In this document: positions 1 to 9,359 of the stretch, one piece after another | Layout: every line of letters begins with the position of its first letter | How positions within the stretch are numbered: the first letter of the stretch is position 1 | Assembly: GCA_001414345.1 (NCBI GenBank) | Contig: LLCB01000614.1 | Coordinates: forward strand, 1 to 17,100 | Direction: 5' to 3' | DNA: 17,100 bases | Source: Hymenoscyphus infarciens | Lineage: Eukaryota; Ascomycota; Leotiomycetes; Helotiales; Helotiaceae | The notes under the pieces: model-generated | Databases searched by the model: none | What the model saw: only the letters and a program-made list of their open reading frames with translations | Told to the model about the DNA's origin: nothing | Program-made: the position numbers and the translations under genes

Positions 1-853
1 TCTTAAGTCGATACTTTTTAGTCTATAACAGACTAATAAGTCTAAAAGAAGTATAGAAATAAATAGAATATATATAGTATTACTACTTTTTAGACTTTAA
101 TAGACTCTTAAGTCGATACTTTTTAGTATTTAATAGACTAATAAGTCTAAAAGAAGTCTAGAAATATATATAATATATATATTATTTATACTTTTTAGAC
201 GTTAATAGACTAATAAGTGAATACTATTTAGTCTATAATAGTCTATAATAGACTAATAAGTCTAGAAGGAGTATAGATATATATATTATATATATATTAT
301 TACTACTTTTTAGGCTTTAATAGACTATTAAGTCGATACTCTTTAGTCTATAATAGACTAATAAGTCTAGAAGAAGTATAGAAATATATATTATATATAT
401 ATTATCTCTACTTTTTAGTCTATAATAGACTAATAAGTCTAAAAGAAGTATAGAAGTATATATTATATATATATTATTAATACTTTTTAGTCTATAATAG
501 ACTAATAAGTCTAGAAGGAGTATAGATATATATATTATATATATATTATTACTACCTTTTAGCCTTTAATAGACTATTAAGTCGATACGTTTTAGTCTTT
601 AATAGACTAATAAGTCTGAACGAAGTATAGAAATATATATAATATATATATTATCTCTACTTTTTAGTCTATAATAGAATAATAAGTCTAAAAGTAGTAT
701 AGAAATATATAGAATATATATATTATTAATACTTTCTAGGCTTTAATAGACTAATAAGTCGATACTTTTTAGTCTTTAATAAAGTATTAAGTTGATACTT
801 TTTAGTCTATAATAGACTAATAAGTCTTAAAGAAGTATAGATATATATATTAT
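1..853. repeat. AT-rich tandem satellite array, left arm
   Basis: This array is built from two related modules. Module A is about 72 bp: it starts actttttagtct, carries agactaataagtct and gaagtatag, and ends in a run of TA repeats. Module B is about 33 bp: it starts actttttag, carries tttaatagacta and ends taagtcgat. A copies start near 12, 117, 222, 338, 409, 481, 587, 659 and 797. B copies start near 84, 190, 305, 553, 730 and 763. The order is irregular: mostly A-B, but with A-A-A and B-B runs. Each A holds a perfect 6-bp inverted repeat, tagtct/agacta, around a 5-base loop, followed by agact/agtct. A 10-bp unit, gtctataata, is doubled at 231-250. No coding sequence was seen. It was the target of the copia insertion, since the same array resumes at 16799. 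Confidence 0.93.
849..853. repeat. Copia target-site duplication, left
   Basis: The bases attat directly before the left LTR equal 16799-16803 directly after the right LTR. Five bases is the usual copia duplication length. The target is AT-rich satellite, so the match alone is weak. Together with the aligned LTR ends it fixes both boundaries. Confidence 0.8.
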
Positions 854-1028
854 TATAGTAATTATAGAAGCTATATCGAGAGTATAGAATAAGTAAAGTA
901 AAGTTAAAGTAGATACTTAATTCCTAGAACTATAGAGAAGAGTATAAGGCTTTAAATACTATACTCCTTACTTAAAAGATAGGGATTATTAGATAATCCT
1001 TTATCTAACCTACCTTTATTCTATAATA
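854..1028 (-). repeat. Copia 3' LTR (left copy)
   Basis: This 175-bp LTR is a direct repeat of 16632-16798. Read on the minus strand it begins tattatag and ends actata, which fits an original TG...CA after RIP. Relative to the right copy it carries an 8-bp extra segment in the ttaaatactatactcc stretch near 950-965. All other differences I found (about a dozen) are C/T or G/A transitions. The 5 bases just outside, 849-853, are attat, matching the target duplication on the far side. Confidence 0.92.
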
Positions 1029-1040
1029 TACCTCTTAAAT
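1029..1040 (-). other. Probable copia polypurine tract
   Basis: Immediately upstream of the 3' LTR the minus strand reads aagaggta, a short purine-rich stretch in the place expected for the plus-strand primer of reverse transcription. It is short and RIP has altered the surroundings, so the call rests mainly on position. Confidence 0.5.
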
Positions 1041-1233
1041 AACCTTTCTTAATTAGGAAACTATTATTTACTATATATATAGATTTAATAACTTTAACTC
1101 TTTCTTTTCTTTTTATAACTTTCTTAAAACTCTCTTACTACTACTAGACTACTATAATATATACTACTTAATAAAAAACTATAGTATAAAGCTTATATTT
1201 ACCTTTTCTAAGCTCTTATATTAACTAAAATAG
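1029..1233. other. Copia 3' tail next to the LTR, no recognised gene
   Basis: This belongs to the long non-pol tail of the copia element. It is pyrimidine-rich on the plus strand around 1095-1135 (ctttaactctttcttttc). The plus-strand frame of the neighbouring decayed ORF can be followed back to about 1129, but it meets TAA and TAG codons at 1222 and 1231, so coding here is uncertain. Nothing else was recognised. Confidence 0.5.
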
Positions 1234-2820
1234 CCTCTCTTTAAGATCTCTTATCTTCTAGATAGTAAGACCTTTATAAATAGTAGACTTATACTTATTT
1301 ATAAGTATTATAAAACTAAAGTCTTTAAAGAAAGTAAGTATTATAAAGATAAAGTTAATAAGAAAGATGTTAAATATATAATTAATAGATTAGAACTTAG
1401 GCGTTATATACTTATAAGTTCTTTTAAGTATATTAATCCTTATACTATACTTTAACTAACTATATAAGAATATTAAATATTAAATCTCTTATATATTTCC
1501 TCTTCTAGTCTAGTTATACTCTAAAGTAGTATACTTAGTAGATTTTATACTCTTAATATCTCTAAGAATAAGCTAGAAAAGTTAGTAGTTATAAGCTCTA
1601 ATTAATATTAAGCTTCTAAAAATAATCTTAAACCTAAAAAACTTCTTAAGAAGCTTCTAGCTATTAATACTAGGCTCTTAAACAAACTTCCTAGTAATAA
1701 TATTACGTATCTAACTATTAGTAGTAAGAGCTTACTTACTACACCTTCTATTAAGAAAGCTTATTATAATATTTCGAATTTTTAAAAAGCTTCTTATTAA
1801 GGCTATATTACTTCTATAATAGCTAGTAAATTAACTAGTTACTACTATAATATAGAATCTAAAAAAGTAGTATACTATTTTAATTATACTATTAAACACT
1901 CTTATAAAGTATTATTTAGTATCTATCTCCCTTTTATAATTACTTTAATTAAAAATCTTAAGAAATATTAAACTAATATTAGTAATAAAGTTTATATAGA
2001 ACTTTATTTAATTAGTTCTCTACTTCTTATTTTATTTTCTTACCTAATTTTATAAATTTAGAAGTAAGAGAAGTTATATAGTATAATCTATATAAAACTT
2101 AAATAAGGTTTTAGAAGCTCTTAGTTATCCTTAGTTCTAAACTATACTTATTACTATAAGAAGCTTAATAGTTTTTAAAGTCTTACTTCTAATAATAAAC
2201 TAGATAGTAATACTTCTAAGGTTTTAAAACATAGTAACTATGTTCTTAAAAGCACTCCTTTTATAGCTTCTACTTTAAATAGTACTCTACTTATAAGAGC
2301 TAATACTTATAGTTAAACTAAGAGCTAGAGTACTCTTTATAAGAGTTCTACTATTTATAGTAAAGATAATACTTCTTCCTCTAAGTAGTAAAAGTCTATC
2401 TAAAAGCCTTTAAAGATTCTTCTAAAAAGCTATCTTAAAAAATCTATTCTAAAGTCTATTCTAAGAAAGACTATTTTAAAGAAAACTACTTCTATAAAGT
2501 TAGTTTCTAAGAAGTCGTCTTTTAAGAAGCTTATTAATAACTATTCTAAGCGTTCTTTAAAAAGCTATAAGTATAAGAAAGATGTTTCTAAGAGTAAAGA
2601 GTCTAAGGATAATAATAGTAATAATAAGTCTAATAGTATTAATCTTAGTAATACTCTTAATAAAATAGGTATAGTACTTACTACTCTTAGTAAGACTATT
2701 TCTAAGTATTAGAAGAAGTATTATTAGTTAGTTAGTATATTTTATATTTATATAGTAGTAGTTAGTTTCTTTAAAAATTTATATTTATATTTAGTAATAC
2801 TTCTTAAAAAGGTTTTATAA
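1234..2820 (+). pseudogene. Decayed lysine/serine-rich ORF, antisense in the copia 3' tail
   Basis: One plus-strand frame (codons starting at positions of the form 3n+1) can be followed for about 530 codons. It is open for over 60 codons at about 1261-1452 and again over about 100 codons at 2404-2709. The roughly two dozen in-frame stops are all TAA or TAG, as expected if glutamine or tryptophan codons were hit by RIP; none is TGA. The C-terminal third is very basic and Ser/Lys-rich (LVSKKSSFKKLINNYSKR near 2500; KDVSKSKESKDNNSNNKS near 2580-2625). A hydrophobic stretch, SIFYIYIVVVSFF, follows at about 2734-2772, possibly one membrane segment, before a TAA at 2818. No ATG start is visible. 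I do not recognise a family. It lies opposite to copia gag-pol, downstream of RNase H and inside the LTRs. It could be an antisense ORF of the element, a captured gene, or an old nested insertion whose ends I cannot see. Confidence 0.5.
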
Positions 2821-3062
2821 TACTTAATTACTAAGTATATAATAATTAAATAAATAAATAAAATCTAAAACAAGCTTATAATACTCTTTAAAGAATTATA
2901 ATATAAAAAAAGAATAAAACTTCTTAAAAATATATAAATAAAATAATAAAGTAAAGTATAATAATATATAAAAATAATAAAGAGTGTTATTTATTATTCT
3001 AAAAAAGCGTTTTTAACTTAAAAATATAGTTTTTAACTTAAAGTTTAGTATACTTTTACTTT
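2821..3062. other. A-rich spacer between the antisense ORF and the copia pol end
   Basis: The plus strand is notably rich in A (aaataaataaataaaatct near 2848, then repeated aaataa and ataata runs to 2985), like a fungal 3' untranslated region with several AATAAA-type hexamers for the plus-strand ORF. At 3007-3045 a 20-bp unit starting gtttttaacttaaa is tandemly doubled. No coding sequence was recognised. Confidence 0.4.
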
Positions 3063-3399
3063 TTAAAAGAGTATTTTACTAAGTAAATAAGTATTCTAGA
3101 GATTAAGTAAAGTTTTAAAATATTTAAATTTTTATTTAAATAAGTTTTTTATAAGTCTATTTACTAGTATATTATTTATTAGTAAATAAGTAACCTAGAA
3201 AGATCTCTTCTAGTACTTTTAATAAAGCTATATATTCTAGATATTTATATATTAAAGCTTTATAAATATTCTCTTATTTTCCTTAGTAATTAATTAGATA
3301 GTTTATTAATTATTATAAAATATATTCTATATCTTACTTAAATTAAGCTATAGTTCTTTAAAGAGACGCTTTAATACTATTATTTTTATACTTAGCTAC
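3063..3399 (-). pseudogene. pol: Copia pol C-terminus: rest of RNase H (beyond the gypsy insertion)
   Basis: This is the other half of the split RNase H. When the gypsy and one gctac are removed, the minus-strand frame passes straight from the TEAE-like box at 11563 into VLKRLFKEL (about 3375-3350), then TI*LITKENKRIFIKL (about 3300-3260, the copia NKQTI and KLRH region), and ends with LVNRLIKNLFK (the PADGLTK-like tail) and KYFKTLLNL near 3140-3100. A TAA at 3063-3065 is the likely or near-original stop. The fit to copia RNase H across the junction shows directly that the gypsy inserted into this gene. Glutamine and tryptophan codons appear as TAA/TAG. Confidence 0.9.
3395..3399. repeat. Gypsy target-site duplication, left
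   Basis: The bases gctac directly before the gypsy LTR equal 11533-11537 directly after it. The sequence contains C and is not a simple TA run, so the match is informative. It lies inside the copia RNase H codons. Confidence 0.9.
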
Positions 3400-3894
3400 T
3401 ATAACGGTACGAAATATATACTATAGGAGAAGAGGTATATAAGAGTGCGTTTGAGACTAAATAACGTGAGTAGATATAAGGCTCTAATATAGAAGAAAAT
3501 AATAACTATCTCTCTTCTATACTGAATATAAACGTTTATATATAAGAGTTTAGAAGCTTCTAAGTTCTAATAATAATAATAACTAAGCTCTACCTAATAT
3601 AGCTAATACTAAATAATAAGAGCTAAAAAGCTAAATATATAACCTTTGATTCTTTAAAAAGCTAAATATATAATATCTAAACCTTAATCCCTTCTATATA
3701 TAAATATTAGATATTAATACCTTTAGTACTTCGCTTATATAAGTATTAGTTATTCGTAATCTTAGCTCTAAGGGTATTAGAGGTATCGGTAGTGCTTAGA
3801 GGTATTAGTAGTTTTATAAATACCGACAATTTAAGATAGTGCTATTATATAATAAGTGCTATTATATGATAATCTAGAATAGTATACTATTATA
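3400..3894 (-). repeat. Gypsy 3' LTR (left copy)
   Basis: This 495-bp copy matches 11038-11532 without any indel. I counted about 45 differences by eye, all C/T or G/A transitions. It keeps several CG and TG sites that the right copy has lost, such as acggtacg at its left edge (atagtata in the right copy) and gagtgcg (gagtacg in the right copy). In other places the right copy is the better preserved, such as ccgagccctg against ctaagctcta. Confidence 0.95.
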
Positions 3895-3909
3895 TTCTCT
3901 CTCTTTTAA
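3895..3909 (-). other. Gypsy polypurine tract
   Basis: On the minus strand the bases immediately before the 3' LTR read aaaagagagagaa, an unbroken purine run touching the LTR start tataatag. This is the expected plus-strand primer site, and it confirms the minus-strand direction. Confidence 0.85.
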
Positions 3910-4561
3910 AAAGACTCGTCCTAAGTCTTCGGTTATCGATCGACATAGTATTAGGTTAATCGAAGTATTATTTGTCTTTTTATTATAAAGAATATAACTT
4001 ATCTTACTATTATAGTATCTAGTAGTTAGAGTGAGGTCGGTGGCTAGTAGTATTATTATTTAAGCTAATTACTCTTTATTTACTATTATATACTATATAA
4101 TAATAGGATACGAATAGAAGAGAAGCTGATAATTAGCTAGTAGATAGAAAGTAGTACGCTACTATAGAGTTGTCGTATTCTTACTATTATCGTATATTAT
4201 AATAGTAATTATTAAGCGATAAATAATAATTATAAAGTAATAGCTATTATTATAAGTAGTATATTAGTAGGCGACTTTTCCTTGATTCTAACTTCTCTTC
4301 TTCTTTTCTTTTTATCTAAATAATATAAATAGTAAGAATACCTTCTAATTAGGTATATTCTTATATACTAACTTATCTTCTTAGAATATATATATTATAT
4401 ATATATATATAAAAGTAAGTTCTTCTCTTCTTAATTAGACTTGATTTAGAGCTAATCTGATATAATAAAATGCCTCTCTTATGTTCTTCTAATACGCTTC
4501 TAGTTACTTACTAAGTCTACTATATTTAGTGTCTTTAGGTAAAATCTTAGAACGGAGATTA
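3910..4561. other. Gypsy 3' tail, non-coding as far as seen
   Basis: No frame here could be supported. The stretch keeps more CG, CA and TG than most of the window, for example ggttatcgatcgacatag near 3941, gtgaggtcggtggc near 4031 and ctgatataataaaatgcc near 4458. RIP therefore seems lighter here, or the starting sequence was richer in G+C. A TA microsatellite lies at about 4386-4413. On the minus strand it would be the 3' untranslated region upstream of the polypurine tract. Confidence 0.5.
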
Positions 4562-5180
4562 TATATATGCTTTTAAGAAGCTAAAGTCGAAGAAGTATAG
4601 GTATTATATAGAGTAGAATACTATGTGTATTTTAGTAAGTTTAATTCTAAATATATATTAAATTTATTCTAACTTAGGTAGTTACTATAGTTTATAGAGA
4701 AGGAGTTTAGTAAGCTTAAGCTTAAGAAGAAGAAGGAGGAGGTTAAGAAGGCTACTAAGGCCTTAGATAAGGTATTAGTTATTACTAGTATAGAGGTACT
4801 AAAGAATAGTTTAAAAGTATAGTTTACCTTTTTAGAGGAGACTTAAGCGCTTTATACTAAGGTTATTATAAGTACTTCTTACTTATTAGAAGGGTTTTAG
4901 TTACTAATATTTAATAGTTCTTATACTATGCTATAGAGGGTAGGACCTCTATCTAAACCTAGGTTTAGGTCTTCTTTAAAGCCTATCTAAAGAGTTTATA
5001 GGCGTCCTCTCTAAAGCTAGTTATAAGAGGTTATTAAAGTAAGAAGCGTTCTTATAAAAAGGAGGTGGTAAAGGAAAAGCTAATTTAGGCTTCTTATACT
5101 TAAGAGAGTAGAGAGGAGAATAATAAGTTAGAGAAAGAAGAGGCTATAGCTTAGAGAGAGTTAATAAGCTCTATTTTAGT
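4562..5180 (+). pseudogene. Decayed coiled-coil ORF, antisense in the gypsy 3' tail
   Basis: On the plus strand, one frame (codons at 4562, 4565 and so on) gives protein-like sequence with a strongly charged helical stretch: EKEFSKLKLKKKKEEV at 4697-4744, then KKATKALDK and LEET*ALYTK up to about 4860, and PRFRSSLKPI near 4960-4990. In-frame stops are TAA/TAG. After about 5000 another frame becomes the more open one (KKRSYKKEVVKEKLI from 5041, then ESREENNKLEKEEAIA to about 5154), so an indel or a spliced intron may separate two parts. The composition suggests a Lys/Glu-rich coiled coil. It lies on the strand opposite to pol, downstream of the chromodomain. I recall Lys/Glu coiled-coil hypothetical proteins annotated beside fungal gypsy elements but cannot verify homology. 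No catalytic domain was seen. Confidence 0.45.
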
Positions 5181-5334
5181 AATAACTTAGTCTTAGTTCT
5201 TTACTTTATTAACTTTAAATATTCTTACTAGTTAGTATTTTATCTTAGGTTTTTATTATAAGTTCCTTATTAAGAGTAACTAGAATTAAAAGGTATTAAT
5301 AGAGTTTTATAAATTAACTCTTTTACTTAATTCT
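5181..5334. other. Spacer between the antisense coiled-coil frame and the gypsy pol end
   Basis: Neither strand gives a convincing frame. On the minus strand the pol phase could continue a little past the chromodomain with several stops, so the true end of pol may lie within this spacer. Confidence 0.35.
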
Positions 5335-8300
5335 TATCTAATTCTTATATATTAAGCTATTTAAAGAGGTATTAGAGTAGTCTTAGCTCTTTTAGATATT
5401 TAGTATAAAAGTCTCTTAAATAATATAGTAAACCTTAAAAATTATTTATAAAATACTAAGTAGAATCTAAATTATATCTAACCTATTTTACCTAGTACTA
5501 TAGCTATCTTTTAAAAAGTCTACTATTAAGTATTTCTTAAACTTCTTATTCTTATATACTTTTAATAATATCTAGTAAAGGCTTTAAAGCTTCTTATCCT
5601 AGTAAGAAGGTGTTTAGATCTTTTAAAAGTATATTAAGAGTAAAAATATTATAAATTAATAATCTTTTTAGAAGTTTTAGCTTATAAGAGTATCTTATAT
5701 AATCTAGTATTTTAAAAGGTCTTATCTACTATTTAGTAAGCTTTTAGCTAGGACGATTTATCTTAAGATTCTTAGTAGATAAGTAGACTTTATCTCTAAC
5801 GTCCTAGTTAATAGCTCTTTAGTATTAATTTATACTATCTTCTATTCTTTTCTAAGCTTTACTTATATTATCTTTAGCTATCTCTTAAGTAGAGTATATA
5901 TATTAGACTACTTTTACTACCTTATTATAGTTAAGACGTTCTTAGAGAATAAACGTCTTTAGTATATTCTAGTCTTATAAAGTCCTTAGGTTAAGTCTAA
6001 ACTTAAGCTAATAAGAGGTTATACTAATAGATAAGTATAAAAGTGTTATTTATATTCTATCTATTAAGAGGATTAATTTGTTTTAGTTATCTTAGTAGTA
6101 GTTTATAAAGAGCCTTAGTCTCTAATTAATATATTAGTTTATTATCTCTGTCTATCTATCTATTTATTTATAGTAAGTAGTACTAAGCTTAAGCTTAATA
6201 CTAATTATTTAATAAAATTTAGTTTAAAATAATAATATAAATTAAGGTTTTTAATTAGATATAATTAATTTAGAGTAGTAACTAAAATAGTAAATCTATT
6301 AAATAAAGAGTTTAACTAAGCCTTTAGTATTTAGAGTTAAGTAGTAAAGTATTAATACTAAATCCTTTCTAAGTTAGTTAATAAATACTAGTATAGTATT
6401 AAATCTATGTTTATCTTTTAGAAATAATTTAAAATCTATATATAAATATTATATAAAATAGTTAAGTATAAGTAGAGAGTAAAGAAAGCCTTATTACTTA
6501 GTTTATTAAGAATAAGAGTATTTATAAGCTTAATAATTTCCTATATATCTCTTATAGTCTAAACCTAGTCTAACCTAGTAGTAGTATTATACTAATAACT
6601 AGTATATCTTTTTTATACTTAGGTAAGTATTAGATACTTAGTTATAGACTTCTCTAATTAGCTTTATATAGAGTTTAGTATTCTTTTAAACGTAAAGTCG
6701 ATTCTTAAAAAGGAGTAAATTATCTAGTAAGATAGAGTATTTATTTAAAAGTTTTTAACGTTCTTTCTAAAAGAAGTATAGGTTATCTTCTTTTAACTTT
6801 TAAATTATATTTAAACTTAACTTTAGAATAATATCTATTATATTAAGAGATAGAGACTATTCTTATAAAAAGATCTAAGTAAGTTTAGTATTAATTTAGA
6901 GGTCTAACTAATTAGGTTCTAAAAGAGTATATAAGCGGCTATTTAATTTTACTTAATTATAGGTTTTTAGGTCTTATTTATATTAAGTTAATATATCTAC
7001 TTTTTAATTACTCTTCTTAAACATAAATTAAATCTAAAAGTTAAAGTTTAATAAAAACTCTATTTATTAGACTTACTTAGCTATAAGTAGCTTAGTTATT
7101 ATAAAGTATTCTAATAATCTATAATCTAAATATATATTAATATACTTCTAATATAATATAAGTTTAGAGCGCTATTTCTTAAAAACTTCTATAATAATAG
7201 ATAGTTCTTTATTATAGATCTTCTAATTTAATTTATAGTTAACTAGAACGTGTAAGTAGAACCTAATAAGATACTAAAAGCTATTATATTATTATAAGAA
7301 TATACTAGCTATTACTTCTTTTAAGAAGTCTATTTCTATCTTTATATTATAATTAAGGTTAAAGTAGTATAAGGTTTATATAGTAAGTAGCCTAGTCCTT
7401 AGTACTTTAAAAGCTTTATTATATTTAAGTATCTATAGAAATAGCTTTATAAGATATATTATTATAGTTAAGAGTTTAGCGATTTTAGTATAACCTTTAA
7501 TAGATTATCTATAGAATCTTATAAACTCTAGGTAAGACTTTATACCTATTATAGTATTAGATTAGACCTAGTTTTATAAAGGCTCTACTTTTTTAGAGTT
7601 AACTTTAAGTCTTTTTATAGTTAAGATAAATCTTAAATATTTAACTCTAATAATACTAAATTTACTTTTCTTAATATCTATCTAAAGTCTTACTTCTTAG
7701 AGCTAATTTAGAACCTTCTTAACCTATTCTTTATATTCTTTAATAGTATTTAAATAAATTAAAATATTATTTAAGTAGGTAATATAGAAGTTATTTAGAT
7801 AGTTAATTAAGATGTTATTTATATAACGTTAATAGATAGTAAAGCTATTATAGAGTTTAAAAGAGAGGACCTATATTTATATATACTATACCTAGTTCTA
7901 AACGTGGTTATCTCTTCTAAGTTAGAGTCTATTTAAATATAATAGAAAGCTTATCTAATATCTAATTTAGTAAAGATTTTAGCTATCTTTATCTTAGAAA
8001 GGAGCTTATTAATATAAGGGATTAGATAGAGATCGTTTTAAGTTAAAGTGTTTAGCTTCTTATAATTAATATAGAACTATAACTTATTACTATTAGCCTT
8101 TTTAATAAAGAGTACTAAAAAGATAAAAGAGCTATTACTATTAATAATAAACCTCTTATCTAGGTTCTCTATAAGATACTTCTTTATAGCTTTAAGCTTT
8201 ATAGTTGACTATTAATATAAAGGTGAAAAGGAGTTAAGAAGTAGCTTATTTAAAGTAATCTTATAGTTGTATTCTTAGTAAGAAGAGAGCTTATTAGAAG

Positions 8301-9359
8301 CTACTTTTAAGAACACGTCTTTATAAGATAAGTAATACTTTAGAAGTCGAGCCTATATTAGAGCTCTTATCTTATCGTCGTCTTAGAGAAGTCGGGCCTA
8401 TATTAGAGCTCTTATCTTATCGTCGTCTTAGAGAGAGGCTAATCTCTCGTCGATAATCTAATCTAGTTTATAGAGGCTTATTATATAAAATTCTAAATTA
8501 AGCTATTTTATATTATAATATATTACGTTTACACTTATTTTATAGATAAAAGAGTGTAAGGTCTAGCCTTTTAAGGCTATACTAGTAGTTTATAGAGGCT
8601 TTAAACTAAAGTCGGATATTAAAATTTTAGAAGGTATTATTATAGATAGAAATAATAACTTAGCTATATTTATAAGTCTACTCTTTTCATATCTTTCTTA
8701 TTACTAGATAGTATATTCTCTTTAATTTATATTTAACTAGTAATTTAAAAAAGGTTTATAGTTCTAGCTAGAAAGAGAAAGTAAAATTTCCTTACTATAG
8801 TAGAGAGTCGAGGAGTAATCAGCTAGCTAAATAATCTAGCTCTTTAAGAGATTAAGAAGGACTTTAAAGTAGTTTAACTATTTATTACTAATAATTAAGT
8901 CTTACTATCTAAGATCTAGGATAATAAAGAGGTAGTTAAGAATATAACGTTTATTAATATTTAGATATAGTTATATAAACTAAGTTATCTAGCTTTTAGT
9001 ACTATTATTATATCTATAAATAGATACTATATATAGTAATCTTTAAATCTTTAAACCTATTGACTTAGATAAGTATAGAGCTAGGGGCTAATTTAGAAAC
9101 AAGTACTTATTTACTCCTATATCTATTAAAGCTTATATTTTAATACTATATACTTATATACTAAGAGTAGTATTTATAAGGAATTGTTTTCCTCTTATAA
9201 GCTTAGAAAGATTAAGTCTAGCTAGATTATATATATAAGCTTAGGAAGGAATTTTTATCTAAGTCTCTTTGTTTTCCTTCTAACTTAGCTTAGAGTTAGA
9301 GTACTTTTTAGAAGGTTATTCTTCTTTAAGTTAATTATCTATTTTATTAATAGTAGGAA
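5335..9359 (-). pseudogene. pol: Gypsy pol: protease, reverse transcriptase, RNase H, integrase, chromodomain; decayed
   Basis: Read on the minus strand. Protease: ALIDIGVNKYLFLN with the active-site D(T)GA-like box at about 9129-9112 (Asp codon 9123-9121). Reverse transcriptase: AKIFTKLDIR near 7980, TTFRTRY near 7905, LSFKLYNS near 7860, YINNILI near 7810, and YLNNILIYL at 7777-7751, which is the YLDDILIYS active site with both Asp codons changed to Asn. RNase H should lie about 7000-7450, but I did not pin its motifs. Integrase: LKLSTTYYK*IDR*TEI, the STAYHPQTDGQTE box, with the catalytic Glu at 6148-6146, followed by NYY*DN*. The integrase C-terminus reads DKVYLSTKNLKINRPS near 5780. The chromodomain at about 5560-5390 reads EILNSRLFKR and K*VRYNLDST*Y. 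A one-base deletion near 7871 shifts the frame; from there to the chromodomain the phase is constant. Confidence 0.94.
8345..8434 (-). repeat. Tandem 45-bp duplication in gypsy pol (two copies)
   Basis: Copy 1 is 8345-8389 and copy 2 is 8390-8434. They differ at one base that I can see (8350 a against 8395 g). Each contains gagctcttatcttatcgtcg. Forty-five bases is 15 codons, so the duplication is in frame: the minus strand reads DDDKIRALI*ARLL twice. It lies between protease and reverse transcriptase, in the protease phase. The near identity, with CG sites kept in both copies, contrasts with the heavily mutated surroundings. Confidence 0.9.

Noticed and set aside
1..853. Regularly spaced repeats that could suggest a CRISPR array
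   Set aside because: Repeats are contiguous AT-rich satellite modules without unique spacers, no cas-like gene is present, and the retrotransposons point to a eukaryotic nuclear genome.
854..1028. TATA boxes and promoter-like motifs in the LTRs and satellite
   Set aside because: RIP creates TA everywhere, so TATA-like words have no evidential value here.
2404..2709. Lys/Ser-rich frame as an intact short gene
   Set aside because: It has no start codon and continues upstream and downstream through TAA/TAG codons in the same frame, so it is part of a decayed longer ORF rather than a functional small protein.
2734..2772. Hydrophobic segment as an envelope-type gene of the copia element
   Set aside because: It is on the strand opposite to gag-pol, whereas env-like genes of LTR elements are in the sense direction; a single hydrophobic stretch is also weak in AT-rich DNA, which favours Ile, Tyr and Phe.
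6150..6175. Short tctatctatctattta microsatellite
   Set aside because: It encodes the integrase GQTE-box region on the minus strand, so it is a by-product of codons plus RIP, not an independent repeat.
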